Assembly (NCBI GenBank): GCA_034770075.1
Contig: JAVJAP010000126.1
Coordinates: forward strand, 186,001 to 250,000
DNA: 64,000 nucleotides
Source: Aralia elata
Lineage: Eukaryota; Streptophyta; Magnoliopsida; Apiales; Araliaceae
Direction: 5' to 3'
Part shown: positions 56,273 through 64,000 of the stretch, in pieces
Layout: every line of letters begins with the position of its first letter
How positions within the stretch are numbered: position 1 is the first letter of the stretch
The notes under the pieces: generated by a model
Databases searched by the model: none
The model's input: the letters and a program-made list of their open reading frames with translations, nothing else
Told to the model about the DNA's origin: nothing
Made by a program: the position numbers and the translations under genes

Positions 56273-59200
56273 CCTCTGGTTTCATGTCGTTTCGATGCCC
56301 TGGGCTCGTATTGGTCTACTTCTCCTAAATTTTTCTAAGTGTTCTTCATACAAATTACGCAAACAAGCGGATAACTCGACCACTAAAACTCCGAATCGTG
56401 TCCCGTAAGTTATAGCATGCTTAAAATATCTAAGAGGTGTATTGCATATGGTTTCGCATCGTTTCGACGTCCGGAGCCCATTTTGGTCTACTTTTCCTAA
56501 ATTGTTCATAGTATTCTTTATACAAACTAGGAAAACGAGCGGATAACTCGGCCACCGCAGCTCCAAATCGAGCCCTAAAAGTTGTAACGTGTTTAAAATA
56601 TCTAAGAGGTGCTTTGTCTATGGTTTCATGTCGTTTCGATGCCCTTGGCTCGTTTTGGTCTACTTGTCATAAATTTTTCTAACTGTTCTTCATACAAATT
56701 AGGAAAAAGAGCGGATAACTCAGCCATCGGAACTCCGAATCGAGTTCCATTAGTTGTAATGTGTGCAAAATATCTAAAACGAGCTTCACATATGGTTTCG
56801 CGTCGATTAGACGCCCAGGGCCCGTTTTGGTCTACTTTTCCTAAATTTTTCATAGTATTGTTTATACAAGTTAGGCAAATGAGCGGATAACTCGGCCACC
56901 GCAACTCCGAATCAAGTCCCGTAAGTTGTAACGTGTTCATAATATCTAAGAGGTACTTTTCCTATAGTTTCATGTCGTTTCGACGCCCAGGCCCGTTTTG
57001 GTCAACTTTTCCTAAATTTTTTAAATGTACTTCATACAAATTAGATAAACAAATAGATAACCTGACAACAGAATTCTGGAATCGAGGTCCCGTCCGTTAA
57101 GTTATAACATATTCAAAAACAACTAAGAGTTGTTTCGTCTCTTGTTTCGCGTCGTTTCGACGCCTAGATCCCATTTTGGTTTACTTTTCCTAAATTTTTG
57201 ATAGTATTCTTTATACAAGTTAGGCAAACGAGCGGATAACTCGGCCACCACAACTCCGACTCAAGTCTTAAAAGTTGTAACGTATTCAGAATATCGAAGA
57301 GGTGTTTCATCTATGGTTTCATGTCGTTTCGACGCTCGGGGCCCGTTTTGGTCTACTTCTCCTAAAATTTTCTAAGTCTTCTTTATACAAATTAGGCAAA
57401 TGAGCGGATAAATCGGCCACCAGAACTTCAAATCGAGTCACATAAGTTGTATAACATGTTCAATAAAAGGAGCTTCGCCTAGGGTTTAATGTCGTTTCGA
57501 CGCATGGGCCCGTTTTGGTCTACTTCTCTTAAAAAATTTTAAGTGTTCTTTTTACAAATTAGGCAAACGAGCAGATAACTCCGCCACTGAAACTCAGAAT
57601 CGGGTCCCATAAGTTATAACTTGTTCAAAATATCTAAGAAGTGTTTCACCGAGGGTTTCATGTCGTTTCGACGCCCGGGGCCTGTTTTGGTTTACTTTTC
57701 CTAAATTTTTCTAGTTGTTCTTTATACAAATTAGGTAAACGTGCGGATAACTCGGCCATTGGAACTCTGAATCGAGTCCCATTAGTTGTAACATGTTCAA
57801 AATATCTAAGGGGTGCTTCGCCTATGGTTTTATATCGTTTCGACGTATGGGGCCCGTTTTGGTCTACTTCTCCTAAATTTTTCAAAGTGTTCTTTAAATA
57901 AATTAGGCAAACAAGCAGATAACTCGACCACCGAAACTCCAAATCGAGTCCCATAAGTTATATCATGTTTAAAATATCTAAGAGGTGCTTTGCCTGTGGT
58001 TTCGCATCGTTTCGATGCCCGGGTCCAGTTTTGGTCTACTTTTCATAAATTTTTCTAACTGTTCTTTATACAAGTTACGCAAACGAGAGGTTAACTCGGC
58101 CATCGGAACTTTGAATCGAGTCCCATAAGTTGTAACATGTTTAGAATATCTAAGAAGTGTTTTGCCTATGGTTTCACATCATTTCGTCGCCCGGAGCCCT
58201 TTTTGGTCTACATTTCCTAAAATTTTCATATTATTCTTTATACAAGTTTAGCAAACGAGCGGATAACTCGGCCATCGTAACTCTGAATAAAGTCACATAT
58301 GTTGTAACGTGTTTAAAATATTTAAGAGGTGTTTTCCTATGGATTCATGTCGTTTCGACGCCCGGAGCTCATTTTGCTCTACTTTTAAAAAAAAAATTCT
58401 AAGTGCTCTTTATACAAATTAGGCAAACGAGTAGATAACTCTACTACCAAAACAACGAATCATGTCCCATAAGTTGTAACGTGTTCAAAATATCTAAGAA
58501 GTGCTTCGCCTGTGGTTTCACATCGTTTTGACGCCCAGGGCCCATTTTGGTCTACTTCTCCTAAATGTTTTTTAACCGTTCTTTATACAAATTAGGCAAA
58601 CAAGCGGATAACTTGGCCACTAGAACTCCGAATCGAGTCCCATAAGTTATAGCGTGTTCAAAATATCTAAGAGGTATTTTGCCTATGGTTACGCATCGTT
58701 TAGACGCCCGGAGCCTATTTTGGTCTACTTTTCTTAAATGTTTCATAATATTCTTTATACAAATTAGGAAAATGAGCGGATAACTCGGCCACCACAACTT
58801 TGAATCAAGTCCTGAAAGTTGTAACGTGTTTAAAATAACAAAAAGGTGCTTTGCCTATGGTTTCATGTCGTTTCGATGCCCTGGGCTCGTTTTAGTCTAC
58901 TTCTCCTAAATTTTTCTAATTGTTCACTATACAAATTAGGCAAACGAACGGATAACTTGGATATCGGAACTCCAAATCGAGTCCCATAAGTTGTAACGTG
59001 TTCAAAAAATCTAAAAGGTGTTTTGCCCATGGTTTCATATCGTTTCGATTCCCGGGGCCAGTTTTAGTCTACTTCTCCTAAATTTTTCTAAGTGTTCTGC
59101 ATACAAATTAGGAAAACGAGAGGATAACTCAACCATCAGAACTCCGAATCGAGTCCCATTAGTTGTAATGTGTGCAAAATATCTAAAAGGAGCTTCGCCT

Positions 59201-61313
59201 ATGGTTTCGCGTCGTTTTGACGCCAAGGGCTAGCTTTGGTCTACTTTTCCTAAATTTTTCATAGTATTCATTATAAAGTTAGGCAAACAAGCGGATAACT
59301 CGGCCACCGCAACTCCGAATCAAGTCCTGTATGTTGTAAAGTGTTTATAATATCTAAGAGGTGTTTTGCCTATTGTTTCATGCCGATTCGACGCCCAGGG
59401 CCCGTTTTGATCTACTTTTCCTCTATTTTTCTAAGTGTTCTCCATACAAATTATGCAAACAAATAGATAACTCGACCACCAGAATTTTTGAATCTAGTCC
59501 CTGTAAGTTATAAACATATTCAAAATATCTAAGAGCTATTTCGCCTATGGTTTCGCGTCATTTTGACGCCTTGATCCCATTTTGGTTTACTTTTCCTAAA
59601 TTTTTGATAGTATTCTTCATACAAGTTAGGCAAACAAGTGGATAACTCGGCCACCGCAACTCTGACTCAAGTCCTATAAGTTGTAACATGTTCAAAATAT
59701 CTAAGAGGTGCTTCACCTATGGTTTCATGTCGATTCAACGCCCGGGGCCCGTTTTGGTCTACTTTTCCTAATTTTTTTTAAGTCTTCTTTATACAAATTA
59801 GGCAAATGAGCAGATAAATTAGCCACCAGAACTCTGAATCGAGTCCTATAAGTTGTATAAAAATTCAAAATTTCTAAGAGGTGCTTCGCCTAGGGTTTAA
59901 TGTCGTTTCGATGCTTGGGGCCCGTTTTTGTCTACTTCTCTTAAAATTTTCGAAGTGTTCTTTTTACAAATTAGGCAAACGAGCGGATAACTCCGCCACC
60001 GAAACTCCGACACGGGTCCCGTAAGTTGTAACATGTTCAAAATATCTAAGTGGTGCTTCACCGAGGGTTTCATGTCGTTTCGACACGGCTACCAGAACTC
60101 TGAATCAAGTCCCATTAGTTGTAACATGTTTAAAATATCTAAGAGTTGCTTCGCCTATGGTTTTATGTTGTTTCGACACCCGAGACCCATTTTGGTCTAC
60201 TTCTCCTAAATTTTTCAAAGTGTTCTTAACACAAATTAGGAAAACGAACAGATAACTTGGCCACCGGAACTCTGAATTGAGTCCCATAAGGTATAACATG
60301 TTCAAAATAGCTAAGAGGAGTTTCGCTTGTGGTTTCGCATCGTTTCGACTCCCGGGGCCCATTTCGGTCTACTTTTCCTAAATTTTTCTAAGTGTTCTTC
60401 ATACAAGTTAGGCAAACGAGCAGATAACTCGGCCACCGAAATTCCAAATCGAGTCCTATAATTTGTAACTTGTTCAAAATATCTAAGAGGTGCTTCGACT
60501 ATGATTTCATGTCATTTCGACGGCAGGGGCCCATTTTGGTCTATTTTTCCTAAATTTTTCTAACTTTTCTTCATACAAATTAGGCAAATAAGCGGATAAC
60601 TCGGTCACCAAAACTCTGAATCGAGTCCCATAAGTTGTTACGTGTTCAAAATATCTAAGAGGTGTTTCGACTATGTTTTCATGTCGTTTCGTTGCCCAGG
60701 GCCTGTTTTGGTCAACTTTTCCTAAAATTTTCTAAGTCTTATTTATACAAATTAGGCAAACGAGCGGATAACTCTACCACCGAAACAACAAATCGTGTCC
60801 CATAAGTGGTAACGTGTTCAAAATATCTAAGAGGTGTTTCGCCTGTGGTTTTGTATCGTTTCGACGCCTGGGGCCCATTTTGGTCTATTTTTCCGAAATT
60901 TTTCTAAGTGTTCTTTATACAAGTTAGGCAAACGAGCGGATAACTCATTCACCAGAACTCCGAATCAAGTCTCGTAAGTTGTAACGTGTTCAAAAATGTC
61001 TAAGAGAGGCTTCACCTATGGTTTCATGTCATTTCGACCCCGGGGCCCGTTTTGGTCTACTACTCCTAAATTTTTCATAGAATTCTTTATTCAAGTTACG
61101 CAAACGTGCGAATAACCAGACCACCGCAACTCTGAATCATATCCTATTCGTTGTTCAAAACATCTAAGAGGTGCTTCGCCTATGGTTTCATGTCGTTTCG
61201 ACGCCTAGGGCCCGTTTTGGTCTACTTCTCCTAAAATTTTCTAAGTGTTCTTTATACAAATTATGCAAACAAGCAGATAACTGGGCCACCAGAACTTCGA
61301 ATCAATTCCCGTA
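56268..61313. repeat. 172-bp satellite array, block C
   Basis: About 29 monomers of the same family and orientation. It contains truncated units (for example near 57450, 60085 and 61150) and a few insertion-rich spots (57060-57110, 59485-59520). It ends inside a monomer (ATCAATTCCCGTA) where an LTR-like sequence starts. No gene is supported. Confidence 0.93.
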
Positions 61314-61692
61314 TGTAATACCCTGAATTTATATGAGGCTTATAAATACGATCGTATATGGTTAGAGGTTAATTTAGTGAACTAAAACTAGGTATCGAGA
61401 AGTTTAAAACCTTAAGCCCTAATGAGATTCGAATTTTGTAATATATGTTCTTAATAAAGATCAAAATGATATTTCGAACTAGGTGTTTTGTTATTTTATT
61501 GTGTAAACGATGATTTAGGTCGGATAATATTTTTTCGAGAAAAATGTCAAGCTTAAAAATAAAAACGTCGAGCTTAGAATATTTTCACCGACAGGTATAT
61601 TTACAAAAAGCAACTTTGTCGTGCTTAAACTGATATAGTGCTTTGTCGTGCTTACGGTGACAAGCTGCATTGTCGAGCTTAGAAGATATTTT

Positions 61693-61945
61693 CAGTTGCA
61701 AGTTGCATTGTTGAGTTTGGTAGATATTTTTCTTGAGAAGCTTGGAAGATATTTTCAGTTGCAAGCTGCATTGTAGAGCTTGGTAGATATTTTTCTTGAG
61801 GAGCTTGGAAGATATTTTCAGTTGCAAGCTGCATTGTCGAGCTTAGTAGATATTTTCCTTGAGGAGCTTAGAAGATATTTTCAGTTGCAAGCTGCATTGT
61901 TGAGCTTGGAAGATATTTTCAGTTGAGGAGCTTGGAAGATATTTT
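61693..61945. repeat. 63-bp minisatellite
   Basis: CAGTTGCAAGCTGCATTG recurs at 61693, 61756, 61819 and 61882 (63-bp period), alternating with GGTAGATATTTTTCTTGAG. A shortened unit follows at 61920. It lies just upstream of the TATA box, as tandem enhancer-like repeats often do in LTRs. Confidence 0.9.
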
Positions 61946-61983
61946 GTGGCTTAAAGATCATTTTACCCCAACTCTTGCTAGCC

Positions 61984-61991
61984 TATAAATA
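61984..61991 (+). promoter_or_regulatory. TATA box of the LTR-like segment
   Basis: CCTATAAATAACAGG on the plus strand, 40 bp after the minisatellite and 33 bp before AATAAA at 62024. Confidence 0.5.
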
Positions 61992-62071
61992 ACAGGCTTT
62001 GTAAGCTTAAAACTCACCAATTCAATAAATCAAAGAGCAAAATTACTCTATAGATATATTTCAAGTATTGA

Positions 62072-62217
62072 TGTGATGCCCCCAAATTCTCTACACTCCC
62101 TATAGCAGATTTGGTGCTCACGTGAATCTATTTAACTATAAATATTCCATAATATATAACTTTTATCTATCCAAGGTTCACAGTATCCCATAACAGATAA
62201 TAGTTCTCTTCAGAACA
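62072..62217. other. unclassified junction sequence
   Basis: Starts TGTGATGCCCCCAAATT, which resembles another gypsy-type LTR start, then AT-rich sequence to the copia remnant. Too short to classify. Confidence 0.4.
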
Positions 62218-63300
62218 TTAACTACCCTTACTTGGATGAATAGATTCATATCTTACGGATTTGGTAGGTACCTTGTTAAGTAGGTATGCAGCCGTTTCTA
62301 GGGCATAACCCCAGAAGGATACTGGAAGGTCGGTATAACTCATCATAGAACGAACCATGTCCAACAATGTTTGATTTCTCCTTTCAGATACACCATTTAA
62401 CTGTGGCATCCCTGGTGGAGTCCATTGTGAGATTATACCATTTTCTTTGAGACAGTTAAGAAACTCATTGGTTAAGTATTCCCCTCCTAGATCCGATCAA
62501 AGAATCTTAATACTCTTACCAGTTTGCTTCTCTAATTCACTTCTGAATTCTTTGAATTTTTCAAACGATTCAGATTTGTATTTCATTAAATACACATATC
62601 CAAATCTAGAATGATCATCAGTGAAAGTAATAAAATAAGAATACCCTCCTCGTGCATTCGTTGTTATAGGTCCACATACGTCCGTGTGTACCAACGCTAA
62701 CAACTCTGTAACTCTTTCTCCTTTTCCACTAAAAGGGGATTTAGTCATCTTACCCATGAGACAAGGTTCACAAGTTGGATATGATTCGTAATCAGATAGC
62801 TCTAAAAGCCCATCTTTATGCAACTTGGTTAATCTTGTTTCATTGATATGACCGAGTCTACAGTGCCACATAAAAGTATAGTTAACATCATCTCTTTTTC
62901 TTTTCTTAGTTTGTTTAATTTGAAGTATATTTTCATGCAAGTCAAGTATGTAAAGTCCATTCAGTAAATTGCCAACACAATATAAAACATTTTTATTATA
63001 AATAGAACAACTGTTGTTCTTTATTATAATATCAAAACCATCCATATCCAATACAAAAATTGAAATAATGTTTCTAATGAGTGTTGGAACATAATAACAA
63101 TTATTTAAACTAATGGACTTGCCCGTAGGCAGTACTAAACAATAAGTTCCTACAGCAAATGCAATAACCTTTGCTCCATTTCCCACTCGTAGGACGACTT
63201 CATCTTTGTTCAGCTTTCTACTTCTGCTTAGTCCCTGCATATTATTACATATGTGAGAACTACAGCCGGTATCCAATACCCAAGTAGAATTTTATCTTTC
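62218..63300 (-). pseudogene. copia protease and integrase, broken
   Basis: Protease active site WVLDTGCSSHICNNM at about 63235-63285 (D-T-G intact), preceded by an in-frame TAA near 63292. Integrase follows: a zinc-binding H-x3-H (WHCRLGH) with C-x2-C (TCEPC), catalytic Asp in LVHTDVCGP, a TGA at 62497-62499 just before the second catalytic Asp (SDLGGEY), and the Glu in LNGVSERRNQ (about 62380-62405). The copia match fades after LLNKVPTKS and the frame stops at 62218. The integrase C-terminus, RT and RNase H are lost. Confidence 0.85.
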
Positions 63301-63329
63301 AGAAAAATTAATTTCAATCATGAACAAAC

Positions 63330-64000
63330 TTAGATCGGAAGTCGATGCTTCTCTAAGCCTCTTTTGGTCCGCAAGATACTCCTTGCAGTTCCTTTCCAAT
63401 GTCTCGGCTTGTTGTAGTGGTAGCAAATTCCATTGCTATCAGGATCATGTTTCTTTTTATCCTTTCTCTTCGCCTTGCCCTTAGCCTTCTTGTTTTTCTT
63501 CTTTTTAGAAGATACCTTGGGCCTCTTCCTTTTCTTGGAAGAATCATCCACTAGTAAGACGTGGTTCTTGTTGGATGAGAAGTGACCTTCTGCAGTTTTC
63601 AACATGTTAAGTAACTCAGGCAAGCTGACGTCCAACTTATTCATGTGAAAATTCACAACAAAATGTGAGAAGGTGTCCAGGAGTGACTGCAAGATCAAAT
63701 CTTGGCTTAACTCCCCATCCATCACGAACCCAAGCTGTACAAGTTGTTCAATCAAATTGATCATCTTGAGGACATGAGTCTCAACGGTAGTGCCCTCGGT
63801 CATACGAGATCGAAAGAGCTCCTTAGATATCTAATATTTAGCAGTCCTACTTTGCTCACCATATAACTCTTTGAGGTGCAGCAATATAGTAGGAGCATCC
63901 ATAGTTTCATGCTGACGCTGAAGCTCGTTACTCATGGATGCGAGCATGATGCATTGAGCCAAGATTGCATCATCTTGTCACTTTCTGAAAGTAGCAATCT
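63330..64000 (-). pseudogene. copia gag, broken
   Basis: The frame enters from the right edge (MLASMSNELQRQHETMDAPT at about 63885-63950), is stopped by a TAG at about 63831-63833, and continues from 63803 through the Gag core (LIEQLVQLGFVMDGELSQDL) and a very Lys-rich segment (63450-63540). The zinc knuckle is damaged: CYHYNKPRHWK has Tyr for the second Cys, and the last Cys is in another frame because of an indel near 63391-63396. After that indel the third frame leads on to the protease. Confidence 0.85.

Larger units (their letters stand above)
61314..62071 (+). repeat. LTR-like segment ending the satellite
   Basis: Starts TGTAATACCCTGAAT, a typical Ty3/gypsy LTR start, abruptly inside a satellite monomer. 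It holds a minisatellite (61693-61945), a TATA box (61984-61991) and AATAAA (62024-62029) in the order of U3-R. The far end is uncertain. It may end near 62071 before another LTR-like start, or at TATAGCA (62108), followed by TTTGGTGCTCACGTG that could be a primer site. No internal region of the same element is recognised. Confidence 0.5.
62218..64000 (-). mobile_element. truncated Ty1/copia retrotransposon
   Basis: Minus strand from the right edge: gag with a damaged zinc knuckle, protease, and most of the integrase core, ending at about 62218 where it is cut off. RT and RNase H are missing, and no LTR or primer site is in the window. The gag-protease-integrase order identifies Ty1/copia. 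The lineage within copia was not resolved. It carries at least three in-frame stops and a frameshift. Confidence 0.88.

Noticed and set aside
8796..61300. Dozens of 60-137 residue open frames in the satellite on both strands, with recurring peptides such as YFEHVITYGTRF and LYKEHLEKFR
   Set aside because: They are translations of the 172-bp unit. 172 is not a multiple of 3, so frames shift at each unit and no long frame or start context is maintained. No coding signal.
61585..61827. 80-codon frame with repeated LQLKISSKLLKKNIYQ
   Set aside because: It is the translation of the 63-bp minisatellite (a multiple of 3), not a gene.

Overview
The window is plant nuclear heterochromatin, almost certainly pericentromeric or centromeric DNA of a eudicot. 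Three things point there: tRNA-Asp-primed Athila-type Ty3/gypsy elements, chromovirus-type long LTRs, and about 34 kb of a 172-bp satellite in which the Athila elements are inserted. I find no host gene, tRNA gene, rRNA gene or CRISPR array. All recognisable coding sequence belongs to LTR retrotransposons, and nearly all of it is broken.

Layout from left to right. 1-5022: the 5' part of an Athila-like element on the minus strand (element 1: partial pol, gag, primer site, 5' LTR), cut by the window edge. 5023-8800: 3' end and about 3-kb LTR of a chromovirus-like element on the plus strand. 8801-16761: satellite block A. 16762-28511: a structurally complete 11.75-kb Athila-like element on the minus strand (element 2) with a perfect 5-bp target duplication (CAAAT). 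28512-49925: satellite block B. 49926-56267: a 6.3-kb non-autonomous relative on the minus strand (element 3) with target duplication CGTTG. 56268-61313: satellite block C. 61314-62071: an LTR-like segment with a 63-bp minisatellite. 62072-62217: unclassified. 62218-64000: a truncated Ty1/copia element on the minus strand, running off the right edge. Removing elements 2 and 3 joins the three satellite blocks into one array of about 200 monomers, all in the same orientation, with several higher-order periods (1528 bp, about 860 bp, about 2.75 kb, and a 5766-bp block offset).

The most unusual signal is a perfect GC-rich palindrome, GGCGCAGCTGCGCC, present in clusters in elements 2 and 3. It lies in the U3 part of the LTRs. 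In element 3 it sits 80-250 bp upstream of a good TATA box. In element 2 a second cluster sits just upstream of an internal TATA box that precedes the additional (non gag-pol) reading frame, so the element seems to carry a second promoter built like its LTR. It also occurs in the gag-protease linker. Element 1 has a different GC palindrome at the equivalent LTR place. Elements 2 and 3 also share a 214-bp gap-free conserved leader block, a hairpin downstream of the coding region, short GCGT-TTT-ACGC inverted repeats and extra internal polypurine tracts. This suggests that the gutted element 3 is mobilised in trans by element-2-like partners.

Readings are by eye. Percent identities and family names are estimates from motif recognition, not from database searches.
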